From assembly GCA_963714145.1 (NCBI GenBank), contig OY970235.1, positions 9,672,001-9,736,000 of the forward strand: a stretch of DNA of 64,000 nucleotides. The letters run 5' to 3'. Below are positions 13,090-21,730 of the stretch, in pieces. The notes below the pieces were generated by a model. That model saw only the letters and a list, made by a program, of their open reading frames with translations. It ran no database searches and had not been told where the DNA came from. The stretch comes from JBBWZH01 sp035544115 (GTDB lineage: Bacteria > Actinomycetota > Actinomycetes > Mycobacteriales > CADCTP01). The number at the start of each line of letters is the position of its first letter. Positions within the stretch are counted from its first letter, which is position 1. A program made the position numbers and the translations under genes.

Positions 13090-13638
13090 TCAGGTCCGTA
13101 CGACCAGGTTCGTCGCGGTGGACGTGCTGCCGCTGCGGGTGGCGACCACCCAGCCCTCGTTACCGGTCTTCACCCCGGTGATCGCGGCGCTGCTGCCGCC
13201 GACCCGGACCTTGGTGTCGCCGTTCACCGCGTAGGTACCGGTGAAGCCGTCCTCGCTCTTCAACGTGATCGACGTGCTGGAGACCGCGGTCACCTGGCCG
13301 TGCTGGACGACCCTGGTGACAATCTTGCCGTCCTTGTCCTTGACGGTGAACTCACCGTGCAGCGCGGTGCCGCCCAGGCCGAGGCCGTGGCCGAGCCCGC
13401 CGGCGCGACCGCCACCGAGCCGCGGCCGGTCCGGGCGGTTGGGCCGGTCGGCCTTGCCGCCGCCCTGGCCGGGCGTCTCCGGCGAGGCAGAGGCGGTCGG
13501 GGTGGCGCTGGGCGCGGCGGCGGCCAATGGCGTGCCGCCGGCGAAGGCGATGCCGACACCGGTGACGGCGCCTACCGCAAGCACCCCGGCGGCTGACCAG
13601 CCCGCCACCAGCAGTGCGGTACGACGTGGAATCTTCAT
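13090..13638 (-). CDS. Secreted or membrane-anchored DUF5666-like protein
   Basis: 182 residues. N-terminal MKIPRRTALLVAGWSAAGVLAVGAV is a signal or anchor helix, followed by a Ser/Pro/Gly linker and a ~75-residue domain with repeated beta-strand units (GQVTAVSSTSITLKSEDGFTGTYAVNGDTKV), typical of DUF5666. These are small extracytoplasmic barrels of unknown role. ATG 13638 and ATG 13647 (MVGMK) are both possible; upstream reading to 14067 is not gene-like. Confidence 0.72.
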   Translation of the reverse strand: MKIPRRTALLVAGWSAAGVLAVGAVTGVGIAFAGGTPLAAAAPSATPTASASPETPGQGGGKADRPNRPDRPRLGGGRAGGLGHGLGLGGTALHGEFTVKDKDGKIVTRVVQHGQVTAVSSTSITLKSEDGFTGTYAVNGDTKVRVGGSSAAITGVKTGNEGWVVATRSGSTSTATNLVVRT

Positions 13639-13824
13639 GCCCACCATCCTGCGCCGGCCGGTGTCGGTTCCCGGTGACCTGAACGTTCGGGGCTTGTAAG
13701 GGTGCTGTGGCCCGCTGGCCCGGCTCGTCACCCCGCTCGGCCGCCCGGCACCGCCGGTGGTCGTTTTGGGTACTGCTGGTGGCCGTTTGGCCGCCGCCGC
13801 GCCAGGCGTGACACGATCGGGACC

Positions 13825-14358
13825 GTGGCCACGTTCCTGACCTACCTGCTCGGTCTGCTCGTGGTGGGCGGAGGGCTGTTCCTGCTCGCCTCGTTCGCCT
13901 TCGGCCGGGGGGAAGAGCTCGCCCCGATGCCGCCGGACGGCACCCCGGTCGAGCTGCCGGACGGCCGGTTCGGCAGCGAGGCGATCCGCGCGCTGCGGAT
14001 CTCGGTGGTGCTGCGCGGCTACCGGATGGACGAGGTCGACTGGATCCTCGACATGCTCGCCAAGCAACTGGACGAGCGCGACGCCGAGATAACCCGGCTC
14101 CGCGCCGGCGCCCCGGCCGACGAGTTGCCGCTGCTGTCCGGCTTCGCCGCCGACGAACTGCCGCTGCTGTCCGGTCGCGCCGCCCCTGAGCCGGCCGACT
14201 CGGCTGAGCCGGCCGACCGGGTGGAGTCGGGCGGTCTGGCTGAGCCGGCCGACCGGGTCGAGTCGAGCCGCCGGGCTGAGCCGGCCGGCCTAGCCGAGCC
14301 GGTTGACCTGGCCGGGTCGGTGGTGCCGCCGGCTGGGCCGGACGGTCGGGATGGCTGA
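13825..14358 (+). CDS. Membrane-anchored DivIVA-domain protein
   Basis: 177 residues from GTG 13825. One N-terminal helix (FLTYLLGLLVVGGGLFLLASFAF), then a short DivIVA-like coiled coil (ALRISVVLRGYRMDEVDWILDMLAKQLDERDAEI) and a C-terminal tail of near repeats (ADELPLLSGFA / ADELPLLSGRA; AEPADRVES twice). The domain suggests a role at membrane curvature or in envelope growth. It overlaps the SRPBCC gene by 8 bp, which overlaps tag by 4 bp, so the three form one operon. The true start follows the region 13639-13824, in which no gene is seen. Confidence 0.72.
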   Translation: MATFLTYLLGLLVVGGGLFLLASFAFGRGEELAPMPPDGTPVELPDGRFGSEAIRALRISVVLRGYRMDEVDWILDMLAKQLDERDAEITRLRAGAPADELPLLSGFAADELPLLSGRAAPEPADSAEPADRVESGGLAEPADRVESSRRAEPAGLAEPVDLAGSVVPPAGPDGRDG

Positions 14359-14824
14359 CCGGCCGCCGGTCGAGCTGCGGGTCGCGGTGCCGGTGGCCGC
14401 GCCGGTCGGGCAGACCTGGGCCGCGCTCACCGACTGGCGCCGGCAGGGCGAGTGGATGCTCGGCACCCGGGTACAGCCGGTCGGCGGCGATGGCACCGGC
14501 GTCGGCGGCCGGCTGCACGCGGTCACCGGGTTCGGCCGGCTCGGCGTGGTGGACGACATGGTGATCACCGACTGGGAGCCGCCGGCGGTCTGCCGGGTCC
14601 GGCATGTCGGCCGGCTGATCCGCGGTACCGGCGCGTTCGAGGTCGCCGCCCGCCCGGGAGGTTCGACGCTGATCTGGTCGGAGTGGCTGGATCTGCCGCT
14701 CGGCGCGGCCGGCCAACTCGGCTGGAAACTCGTCCGGCCCGGCTTCCGCTGGGGCCTGGACCGCTCCCTGCGCCGCTTCGCCAGCTGGGCCGAGCACTAC
14801 CAGCCGGCTGGTCCGACCCGATGA
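14351..14824 (+). CDS. SRPBCC (START-like) family protein
   Basis: 157 residues. Starts VELRVAVPVAAPVGQTWAALTDWRRQGEWMLGTRV, the standard polyketide_cyc2/SRPBCC opening, and ends with a long amphipathic helix (WGLDRSLRRFASWAEHY). The fold binds hydrophobic ligands; the ligand here is unknown. Middle gene of the DivIVA-SRPBCC-tag operon. Confidence 0.8.
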   Translation: MADRPPVELRVAVPVAAPVGQTWAALTDWRRQGEWMLGTRVQPVGGDGTGVGGRLHAVTGFGRLGVVDDMVITDWEPPAVCRVRHVGRLIRGTGAFEVAARPGGSTLIWSEWLDLPLGAAGQLGWKLVRPGFRWGLDRSLRRFASWAEHYQPAGPTR

Positions 14825-15405
14825 CCGCCACCCTGCCGGACACGATCATCGGCGCGGACGGGCGGGCCCGGTGCCGCTGGGGTTCCTCGAAGGACTACGT
14901 CGCGTACCACGACGACGAGTGGGGTCGCGCGGTCCGCAGCGACAACGCGCTGTACGAGAAGATCACCCTGGAGGCGTTCCAGTCCGGGCTGTCCTGGCTG
15001 ACGATCCTGCGCAAGCGCGAGTCGTTCCGGGCCGCGTTCGCCGGCTTCGACCCGGCGAAGGTGGCCGGGTTCGGCCCGGACGACGTGGCCCGGCTGCTCG
15101 CCGACGCCGGCATCGTCCGGAACCGGGCCAAGATCGACGCCGCGATCGCGAACGCGCGGGCCGTGCTGGAGCTGCCGATGCCGCTGTCCGAGCTGCTCTG
15201 GTCGTTCGCGCCGGCGCCGGGCAGCCGGCCCCGCCCGGCCAGCATGGCCGACCTCCCGGCGACCAGCCCGGAGTCGACCGCCATGGCCAAGGACCTGCGC
15301 AAGCGCGGCTTCCGGTTCGTCGGCCCGACCACCGCGTACGCACTGATGCAGTCCACCGGCATGGTGGACGACCACCTCACCGGCTGCTGGCGCGCAACCC
15401 CCTGA
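14821..15405 (+). CDS. tag: DNA-3-methyladenine glycosylase I
   Basis: 194 residues. Base-excision repair enzyme that removes 3-methyladenine from alkylated DNA. Shows RCRWG and YHDDEWG (zinc Cys and His plus the conserved Glu/Trp region), the helix FQSGLSWLTILRKRESFRAAF, and the C-terminal zinc site in MVDDHLTGCW. Length is normal. ATG overlaps the SRPBCC stop (ATGA), so expression is coupled. Confidence 0.92.
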   Translation: MTATLPDTIIGADGRARCRWGSSKDYVAYHDDEWGRAVRSDNALYEKITLEAFQSGLSWLTILRKRESFRAAFAGFDPAKVAGFGPDDVARLLADAGIVRNRAKIDAAIANARAVLELPMPLSELLWSFAPAPGSRPRPASMADLPATSPESTAMAKDLRKRGFRFVGPTTAYALMQSTGMVDDHLTGCWRATP

Positions 15406-15513
15406 CGCCCCGACCCGGCCGTCCCGTTCGGCCAGCCCTGACCCGGCCGTCCCGCCCGGGCCGTCCCGTTCGGGCTGGTCCCGTCCTGGCGGGTGCGGTC
15501 CGGCTGGGGTCGG

Positions 15514-16302
15514 TCAGTGGCCGGTGAAGGTGGGGCGCTGGCGGTTGACGAAGGCCTCGGTCGCGTTGCGGTGGTCCTCGGTGCGGCCCATCGCCGTCTG
15601 CAGGTCGGCCTCCTTCTCCAGCGCGTTCGGCAGCGTGCTGGTCGAGGCGTAGCGGAGCTGTTCCTTGATCGCCGCGTACGCCGCGGTCGGACCGGCGGCC
15701 AGCTTGGCGGCCAGTTCGGTCGCCGTCGTCAGCAGCAGTTCATCCGGCACGACGGCGTTGACCAGGCCCATCTCCAGCGCGTGCGCGGCGGTGACCTTGT
15801 CGGCCAGCAGCGCCATCGCGGTGGCCCGGGCGTGCCCGATCAGCCGGGGCAGCGTCCAGGAGGCGCCGGAGTCCAGGGCGAGTCCGATGTTGGCGAAGGC
15901 GAGCAGGAAGCTGGCGCTCTCGGCGGCGATCCGGAAGTCGGCGGCGAAGGCCAGCGAGGCCCCGGCGCCCGCGGCGATCCCGTTCACGGCCGCGATCACC
16001 GGCTTCGGCAGCTCGGCCAGGCCCAGGACAATCGGGTTGTAATGCTCCCGGACGGTGCTCAACGTAGCGTTATCCCCGCTCGCCAGCTGGGCGGCGTGCT
16101 CGCGGAGGTCCTGCCCGGCGCAGAAGGCGCGGCCGGCGCCGGTCAACAACACCGCCCGCACGCCCGGATCGGCGGCGACCGCCGATATCGCCGATCGCAA
16201 CGCTTCCTTGCTTTCCACCGTCAGCGAATTCAACGCGTCCGGCCGGTTTAGCGTTATCGTGGCGACTGCGTCGCTCACAGTAAGTAGCACGGTGTCGGAC
16301 AC
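15514..16302 (-). CDS. Enoyl-CoA hydratase/isomerase (crotonase family)
   Basis: 262 residues from GTG 16302, which has GGAGGA at ribosome-binding distance; reading upstream to 16500 is spurious. Crotonase landmarks are ALNSLTVESKEAL, the first oxyanion loop AGRAFCAGQDLREH, and AAVNGIAAGAGASLAFAADFRIAAESASF. The Glu pair of true hydratases is not clearly present (ANIGLALDSGASWTLPRLIG has Asp instead), which fits PaaG-type isomerases (2-(1,2-epoxy-1,2-dihydrophenyl)acetyl-CoA isomerase). The exact substrate remains open. Confidence 0.83.
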   Translation of the reverse strand: MSDTVLLTVSDAVATITLNRPDALNSLTVESKEALRSAISAVAADPGVRAVLLTGAGRAFCAGQDLREHAAQLASGDNATLSTVREHYNPIVLGLAELPKPVIAAVNGIAAGAGASLAFAADFRIAAESASFLLAFANIGLALDSGASWTLPRLIGHARATAMALLADKVTAAHALEMGLVNAVVPDELLLTTATELAAKLAAGPTAAYAAIKEQLRYASTSTLPNALEKEADLQTAMGRTEDHRNATEAFVNRQRPTFTGH

Positions 16303-16408
16303 GGGTCCTCCTGGGGTCGGCGCCGACGCGCAGGGGCGAGACGGGGTCTGGACCACCCTAGGCGCCCAGGGTTTCCCCAAGCGTGGACCATGCGGGACAA
16401 TGATCGGA

Positions 16409-16421
16409 GACAACAGTTGTC
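16409..16421. promoter_or_regulatory. Perfect palindrome between enoyl-CoA hydratase and DUF3117 genes
   Basis: GACAAC-A-GTTGTC, 6-bp arms around one base, in the 200-bp divergent intergenic region. A related half-site GGACAA lies at 16395-16400. Likely a repressor or activator site for one or both genes; the regulator is unknown. Confidence 0.45.
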
Positions 16422-16502
16422 CGTGCGCTGATCGCGTGCGGTGCGACATCCCGCTGGTCAGAACGGCGCGGGACCCCACGGGGCTCGCTTGAGGAGGCAC
16501 GC

Positions 16503-16670
16503 ATGGCGGCCATGAAGCCGCGAACGGGCGACGGTCCGCTTGAGGTGACCAAAGAGGGGCGTGGCATCGTCATGCGCGTTCCACTTGAGGGCGGCGGGCG
16601 GCTCGTCGTGGAGATGTCAGCCGACGAGGCCACTGCCCTCGGTGACGCGCTGAAGTCCGCCGCGGGCTGA
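16503..16670 (+). CDS. DUF3117 small protein
   Basis: 55 residues, MAAMKPRTGDGPLEVTKE... ending DALKSAAG. This tiny family is strongly conserved across actinobacteria and usually stands alone. The centre (GRGIVMRVPLEGGGRLVVEMSADEA) predicts a beta-hairpin followed by a helix. ATG 16503 has GAGGAGGC 5-6 nt upstream. Function is unknown. Confidence 0.9.
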   Translation: MAAMKPRTGDGPLEVTKEGRGIVMRVPLEGGGRLVVEMSADEATALGDALKSAAG

Positions 16671-16690
16671 CGGGAGTCCTGAGATTCTCC

Positions 16691-16728
16691 GGCCCCGGCC
16701 GCCGGCTTTCCGCCGCGCGGCCGGGGCC
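16691..16728 (+). terminator. Terminator after DUF3117
   Basis: Perfect 12-bp stem (GGCCCCGGCCGC with its complement), 14-nt loop, followed by GCGCCCTTTCTC. Confidence 0.7.
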
Positions 16729-16766
16729 GCGCCCTTTCTCATGGGCCCGTCTGGAGGTCGTCTCTG

Positions 16767-18371
16767 GTGACCGCGCTCGATATCCGACTCGTTTCGACCG
16801 CTGATCGCGGCACCGCCGCGCTGGCCGTCGCGGTCCGTCCGGCCCCGGCCGCCAGCGGTGCCGACCCGGCCGGATCGACGCCGACCGCCGACCGGCCGCC
16901 GGCCGGCCAGACCGATCGGCCGCCGGCCGGCCGGGTCGACCGGCCGGCGGCGGACCGGGCGGGGCTGCCGACTGCCGTGCTGGCCGGGCTGCCGGCCGGC
17001 GATCTGACCGCGGCGGAGCTGGCCGGCCTGATCGCGGACAACCACATCGACGGCAGCGCCGGCCGGGTCGACACGCTGCCCCGGCCGGGCCGCCAGCCGC
17101 GCACGGTCTACCTGGTCGGCGTCGGCGCGGGTCGGCCGGCAGACCTGCGCCGGGCCGGCGCCGCGCTGGCCCGCGCGGCCGGCCGGCAGCGCCGGGTGCT
17201 GACCGGGCTGGCCGCCGGAGCCGACCCGGCCGGGCTGCGCGCGATCGTCGAGGGCCTCGGGCTCGCCACCTACCGGTACTCGCTGGCCAGCACACCGAGG
17301 CCGGACGGGCTGCGCCGGGTCGACCTGCTCGGCACCTGCCCGGCCGGCACCGGGTCGGACCCCGCCGCCGCGGACGCGCTGGCCCGCGGCCTGGCCACGG
17401 TCCGCGCCGTGCACCTGGCCCGCGACCTGGCGAACACGCCGCCGGCCGAGAAGTCGCCGGCCTGGCTGGGCGCCGAGGCGGAGCGGGCGCTGCGGCCGCA
17501 CGGGGTCCGGGTGCTGGTGCGGGACGAGACCTGGCTCGGCGTGCACGGCTTCGGCGGGCTGCTCGCCGTCGGCGGCGGCTCGGTCCGGCCGCCGCGGCTG
17601 ATCGAGGCGCGGTACCGCCCGCGCGCCGCCACCGGCCCGCACGTGGTGCTGGTCGGCAAGGGCATCACGTTCGACACCGGCGGCCTGTCGATCAAGCCGG
17701 CCGACGCGATGCCGTCGATGAAGACCGACATGGCCGGCGGCGCGGTGGTGCTGGCGGCCGTGCTGGCCGCCGCCGAGCTGCGGCTGCCGATCAAGATCAC
17801 CGCGTTGGTGCCGACCGCGGAGAACCACGTCTCGGGCTCGGCGTACCGGCCGGCGGACGTGATCCGGCACTACGGCGGGCGCACCAGCGAGGTGCTGAAC
17901 ACCGACGCCGAGGGCCGCATCGTGCTGGCCGACGCGCTGGCCTACGCGGTCGCCCGGCTCGCCCCGGACGTGCTGGTCGACGTGGCCACGCTGACCGGCG
18001 CGATGAAGGTGTCGCTGGGCACCCGCACCGCCGGGCTGTTCGCCAGCGACGAGACGCTGGCCGCCGAACTGCTCGCGGCGGCGGCCGAGGCAGGCGAGCC
18101 GGCCTGGCGGATGCCGCTCTCGGACGAGTACGAGCCGCTGCTGCACTCCGAGGTGGCCGACGCGGTGAACGCGCCCGGCCGTGGCCCCGGCGCGATCACC
18201 GCCGCACTGTTCCTGCGTCCGTTCACCGGCGGCCTGCCCTGGGCGCACCTGGACGTGGCCGGCCCGGCCCGGGCCGGCAGCGACGACGGCGAGACCAGCC
18301 GCGGCGGCACCGGCTACGGCGTCCGCACCCTGCTGCGCTGGCTCGAAGCCCGCGTGGCCAGCGGACAGTGA
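16767..18371 (+). CDS. pepA: Leucyl aminopeptidase (M17)
   Basis: 534 residues. Two-metal aminopeptidase of peptide turnover. Metal and catalytic regions: VGKGITFDTGGLSIKPADAMPSMKTDMAGG (Lys and Asp ligands) and the family signature NTDAEGRI at residues 378-385. The N-terminal ~170 residues are the variable macro-like domain, here with a Gly/Ala/Pro- and Asp/Arg-rich insertion (residues ~28-70). GTG start with GGAGGT upstream. The stop codon lies inside the first copy of a 116-bp tandem duplication. Confidence 0.92.
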   Translation: MTALDIRLVSTADRGTAALAVAVRPAPAASGADPAGSTPTADRPPAGQTDRPPAGRVDRPAADRAGLPTAVLAGLPAGDLTAAELAGLIADNHIDGSAGRVDTLPRPGRQPRTVYLVGVGAGRPADLRRAGAALARAAGRQRRVLTGLAAGADPAGLRAIVEGLGLATYRYSLASTPRPDGLRRVDLLGTCPAGTGSDPAAADALARGLATVRAVHLARDLANTPPAEKSPAWLGAEAERALRPHGVRVLVRDETWLGVHGFGGLLAVGGGSVRPPRLIEARYRPRAATGPHVVLVGKGITFDTGGLSIKPADAMPSMKTDMAGGAVVLAAVLAAAELRLPIKITALVPTAENHVSGSAYRPADVIRHYGGRTSEVLNTDAEGRIVLADALAYAVARLAPDVLVDVATLTGAMKVSLGTRTAGLFASDETLAAELLAAAAEAGEPAWRMPLSDEYEPLLHSEVADAVNAPGRGPGAITAALFLRPFTGGLPWAHLDVAGPARAGSDDGETSRGGTGYGVRTLLRWLEARVASGQ

Positions 18372-18596
18372 GCGGAGCGGAGCGCAGCGGCGTCTGGACT
18401 GAGGCAACGCGCCGACGAAGTCGTTGCGCGGTGCCGAGGGAAGACGTCGCGTTTGGCGCTCCGCGAAGCGAACGGCTAGCACAGTGAGCGGAGCGGAGCG
18501 CAGCGGCGTCTGGACTGAGGCAACGCGCCGACGGAGTCGTTGCGCGGGGCCGAGGGAAGACGCCGCGTCTGGCGCGGAGCGAAGCGAACGGCAAGC
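18365..18596 (+). repeat. 116-bp tandem duplication between pepA and the Pth2-like gene
   Basis: Two copies, 18365-18480 and 18481-18596, ~90% identical by eye, plus the first bases of a third (ACAG at 18597). Each begins ACAGTGAGCGGAGCGGAGCG and contains a small dyad around GAGCGCAGCG. Copy 1 contains the pepA stop codon; copy 2 ends just before the next gene. It looks like a short dispersed element or a slipped duplication. No gene is read from it. Confidence 0.85.
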
Positions 18597-18606
18597 ACAG
18601 TGCGGG

Positions 18607-19266
18607 GTGGGCGAGCCGGCGCCCTGGGTGTTGCCGCTGGTGGTGCGGATCGAGAAGGCCGCCCCGCCGGACCGGACGGACGCGCTCGAGGCGGCCGCCC
18701 GGGCGGTGCTGGCGATGCTCACCGACCCGCGCGGCAACCCGGGCGGCCCGTGGGCCGGGCCGTTGCGGGCCTGGCAGGACGGCCGGATCCGGAAGGTGGT
18801 CCGGCGGGCCCGCGGCGCCGGCTGGCGCCGGGCCGAGGCGCTGGACGGACTCCCGCTGGCGCACCGGACCGCGCGGCTGCGGGCGTACCCGCCGGTCCCG
18901 GTCGACGACTGGCCACCGGACCTGGCCAAACTGCAGGTCGGCGGCACCGAGCTGACCGACCCCGAACCGCCGCCGGCAGCGCCGCCCGGTACCCCGGTGC
19001 TCTGGCTGGCCCCGGGCCTGGAGATGACCGCCGGCAAGGCGATGGCCCAGGTCGGGCACGCGGCGCAGCTGGGCTGGTGGGCCACCCCGGCGGCGGCCCG
19101 GGCCGCCTGGGCCGGCAGCGACTTCGCGGTGGCCGTCCGCACGGCCGAGCCGTCCCGTTGGGCCGATCTGCTCGCCGCCGGTGCGCCCGCCGTCCGGGAC
19201 GCCGGCTTCACCGAGATCGCCCCGGGCTCCTGCACCGCGGTCGCCGACCTGCCCTGGCTCGGCTAG
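18607..19266 (+). CDS. Peptidyl-tRNA hydrolase 2-like protein
   Basis: About 219 residues from GTG 18607. The C-terminal half (LWLAPGLEMTAGKAMAQVGHAAQLGWW ... SDFAVAVRTAEPSRWADLL ... DAGFTEIAPGSCTAVA) matches the Pth2 fold, in which GKAMAQVGHAA provides the conserved Lys and His. The N-terminal ~110 residues (VLPLVVRIEKAAPPDRTDALEAAARAV) are the actinobacterial extension. Family activity is release of peptidyl-tRNA; the activity of this subgroup is unproven. The longer frame back to 18424 translates the tandem repeat and is rejected. Confidence 0.75.
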   Translation: MGEPAPWVLPLVVRIEKAAPPDRTDALEAAARAVLAMLTDPRGNPGGPWAGPLRAWQDGRIRKVVRRARGAGWRRAEALDGLPLAHRTARLRAYPPVPVDDWPPDLAKLQVGGTELTDPEPPPAAPPGTPVLWLAPGLEMTAGKAMAQVGHAAQLGWWATPAAARAAWAGSDFAVAVRTAEPSRWADLLAAGAPAVRDAGFTEIAPGSCTAVADLPWLG

Positions 19267-19324
19267 CCCTTCGCCGCCCACGCCCGCACCCCCACCCGAG
19301 GGCCGGGACTGCCACCGGCAGGAT

Positions 19325-20473
19325 TCAGAGCAGCGACGCGTACACGTCGAGTGTCCGGCGCGCCACCGTGTCCCAGCCGAACTCGTGCACGGCCCGGTCC
19401 CGACCGGCCCGGCCCATCTTGGCGGCCCGCCCGGGGTCGGCCAGCACGACCGTGACCGCGGCCGCGAGCCCGGCCTCGAATGCGTCCGGCGCGCCGGCCG
19501 AGTACGGCACGAGCAGCCCGGTCTCGCCGTCCGCGACGACCTCCGGGATGCCGCCGACCGCGCTGGCGACGACGGCGGTCTCGCAGGCCATCGCCTCCAG
19601 GTTCACGATGCCGAGCGGCTCGTACACCGACGGGCAGACGAACACCGCGGCCGCGGTGAGCAACTGGACCAGCTCCGGCCGGGCCAGCATCTCCGGGATC
19701 CACACCACCGACCGCCCGGGCCGCAGCCGGTCGACCGCGGCGGAGACCTCGGCGCCGATCTCCGGCGTGTCCGGCGAGCTGGCGCACAGCACCAGTTGCG
19801 CGTCGGCCGGGAACTCCAGCGCCGCGCGCAGCAGGTGGGCGAGCCCTTTCTGCCGGGTGATCCGCCCGACGAAGAGCACGTACGGCCGCGCCGGGTCGAT
19901 GCCGTACCGGGTCAGCACGTCGGTGTCGTGATCCGGGGCGTACAGCGCGGTGTCGATGCCGTTGTGGATGACGTGTACCCGGGCCGGGTCCACGAACGGG
20001 TAGACCGAGAGCACGTCCCGGGCCATCCCCTCGCTGACCGCGATCACCGCGTCGGCCGACTCGTACGCGGCCCGCTCGACCCAGGACGAGATCCGGTAGC
20101 CGCCGCCGAGCTGCTCGATCTTCCACGGGCGCTGCGGCTCCAGCGAGTGCGCGGTCAGCACGTGTGGCGCGCCGTGCAGCAGGCTGCCCACCACGCCGGC
20201 AAAGTTGGCGTACCAGGTGTGCGAGTGCACCACGTCGCAGCCGGCCAGCGTGTCGGCGATGGACAGGTCCGTGGACAGCGTCTGCAGCGCCGGGTTGGCG
20301 TTCGCGAGCGACACCGCCGGCGCGTGCGCGACGGCCCCGTCCCGCGGCGCGCCGAAGCAGTGCACGTCCACTTGAGCCAGCCGCCGCAACTCGCGGACCA
20401 GAAAATCGACGTGAACGCCGGCCCCGCCGTAGATGTCGGGCGGGAACTCCCGGGTGAGAACCGCGACATGCAT
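19325..20473 (-). CDS. glgM: GT4 glycogen synthase / alpha-maltose-1-phosphate synthase
   Basis: 382 residues, MHVAVLTREFPPDIYGGAGVHV start. GT-B fold glycosyltransferase: acceptor domain with HSHTWYANFAG, donor domain with LFVGRITRQKGL and the E-x7-E motif in PSVYEPLGIVNLEAMACETAVV. Family GT4, actinobacterial type. The M. tuberculosis orthologue (Rv1212c), also divergent from glgC, makes maltose-1-phosphate from ADP-glucose and glucose-1-phosphate for the GlgE route; the older name is glgA. Divergent from glgC with 36 bp between starts. Confidence 0.9.
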   Translation of the reverse strand: MHVAVLTREFPPDIYGGAGVHVDFLVRELRRLAQVDVHCFGAPRDGAVAHAPAVSLANANPALQTLSTDLSIADTLAGCDVVHSHTWYANFAGVVGSLLHGAPHVLTAHSLEPQRPWKIEQLGGGYRISSWVERAAYESADAVIAVSEGMARDVLSVYPFVDPARVHVIHNGIDTALYAPDHDTDVLTRYGIDPARPYVLFVGRITRQKGLAHLLRAALEFPADAQLVLCASSPDTPEIGAEVSAAVDRLRPGRSVVWIPEMLARPELVQLLTAAAVFVCPSVYEPLGIVNLEAMACETAVVASAVGGIPEVVADGETGLLVPYSAGAPDAFEAGLAAAVTVVLADPGRAAKMGRAGRDRAVHEFGWDTVARRTLDVYASLL

Positions 20474-20481
20474 CGGTACAG

Positions 20482-20487
20482 AGCTTA
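20482..20487 (-). promoter_or_regulatory. -10 box of glgM
   Basis: TAAGCT on the minus strand, 8 nt before ATG 20473. Probably leaderless. Confidence 0.45.
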
Positions 20488-20497
20488 GAACGACGGG

Positions 20498-20503
20498 TAA
20501 TGT
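20498..20503 (+). promoter_or_regulatory. -10 box of glgC
   Basis: TAATGT, 6 nt before ATG 20510. Together with the glgM box it packs two leaderless promoters into 36 bp. Confidence 0.55.
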
Positions 20504-20509
20504 CGCAAC

Positions 20510-21730
20510 ATGCGTGCGCAGCCCCGCGTGCTCGGGATCGTGCTCGCCGGTGGTGAGGGCAAGCGGCTCTGGCCGCTCACCGCCGACCGTGCCAAGCCCG
20601 CGGTCCCGTTCGGCGGCAACTACCGGCTTGTCGACTTCGTACTGTCCAATTTGGTCAATGGTGGGTATCTGCGCATCTGCGTGCTGACCCAGTACAAGTC
20701 CCATTCGCTCGACCGGCATGTCACCACTACGTGGCGGATGTCTACTCTGCTGGGCAACTACGTCACGCCGGTGCCGGCGCAGCAGCGGCTCGGCCCGCGC
20801 TGGTTCACCGGCAGCGCCGACGCCATCTACCAGAGCCTGAACCTGGTCTACGACGACCAGCCCGACCACATCGTGGTGTTCGGCGCCGACCACGTGTACC
20901 GGATGGACCCGCGGCAGATGGTCGAGCAGCACATCGACTCCGGCGCCGGCGTCACGGTCGCCGGGATCCGGGTGCCGCGGGCGGAGGCGTCCGAGTTCGG
21001 CATCATCGACGCGGACGAGAAGGGCAAGATCCGGCGTTTCCTGGAGAAACCAGTGGAGCCGCCCAGTCTGCCGGACAGCCCGGACGAGTCGTACGCCTCG
21101 ATGGGCAACTACGTCTTCAGCACCGACACGCTGCTGGAGGCGCTGCGGGTGGACGCGGGCGACGAGGGCTCGATGCACGACATGGGCGGCAACATCATCC
21201 CGATGCTGGTGGACGGCGGCGCCGCGCAGGTCTACGACTTCGACGACAACGAGGTGCCAGGCGCCAGCGACCGGGACCGCGGCTACTGGCGGGATGTCGG
21301 CGCGATCGACCCGTTCCACGACGCGCACATGGACCTGGTCGCGGTGCACCCGATCTTCAACCTGTACAACCGGCAGTGGCCGATCTTCACGTCGCCGCCG
21401 CAACTGCCGCCGGCGAAGTTCGTCGAGGGTGGCCTGGCGCAGGAGTCGATCGTGTCCGGCGGCGTGATCGTGGCCGGCGCCACGGTGCGCCAGTCGGTGC
21501 TCTCCCCCGGGGTGACCGTGCTGGCCGGCGCCTATGTCGAGGGCAGCGTGCTGATGCATGGCGTGCAGATCGGCCGCGGCGCGGTGGTCCGGCGGGCCAT
21601 CCTGGACAAGAACGTGGTGGTTCCGGACGGCGCGCACATCGGCGTCGAGCCCGAGCTCGACCGGCAGCGCTACCACGTCAGCGACAGCGGCATCGTCGTC
21701 CTGGGCAAGGGCCAGCACGCCATGCCGTGA
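20510..21730 (+). CDS. glgC: Glucose-1-phosphate adenylyltransferase (ADP-glucose pyrophosphorylase)
   Basis: 406 residues. Makes ADP-glucose from glucose-1-phosphate and ATP. Nucleotidyltransferase start VLAGGEGKRLWPLTADRAKPAVPFGG, substrate region FGADHVYRMD, the catalytic-domain motif EFGIIDADEKGKI with FLEKP, and a C-terminal left-handed beta-helix (SGGVIVAGATVRQSVLSPGVTV). Supplies the donor for glgM beside it. Confidence 0.95.
   Translation: MRAQPRVLGIVLAGGEGKRLWPLTADRAKPAVPFGGNYRLVDFVLSNLVNGGYLRICVLTQYKSHSLDRHVTTTWRMSTLLGNYVTPVPAQQRLGPRWFTGSADAIYQSLNLVYDDQPDHIVVFGADHVYRMDPRQMVEQHIDSGAGVTVAGIRVPRAEASEFGIIDADEKGKIRRFLEKPVEPPSLPDSPDESYASMGNYVFSTDTLLEALRVDAGDEGSMHDMGGNIIPMLVDGGAAQVYDFDDNEVPGASDRDRGYWRDVGAIDPFHDAHMDLVAVHPIFNLYNRQWPIFTSPPQLPPAKFVEGGLAQESIVSGGVIVAGATVRQSVLSPGVTVLAGAYVEGSVLMHGVQIGRGAVVRRAILDKNVVVPDGAHIGVEPELDRQRYHVSDSGIVVLGKGQHAMP

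Noticed and set aside
16617..19235. An 872-codon minus-strand frame opposite pepA and the Pth2-like gene
   Set aside because: Same shadow effect; His/Arg/Gln-rich translation with no motif, while the plus strand has a complete M17 peptidase.
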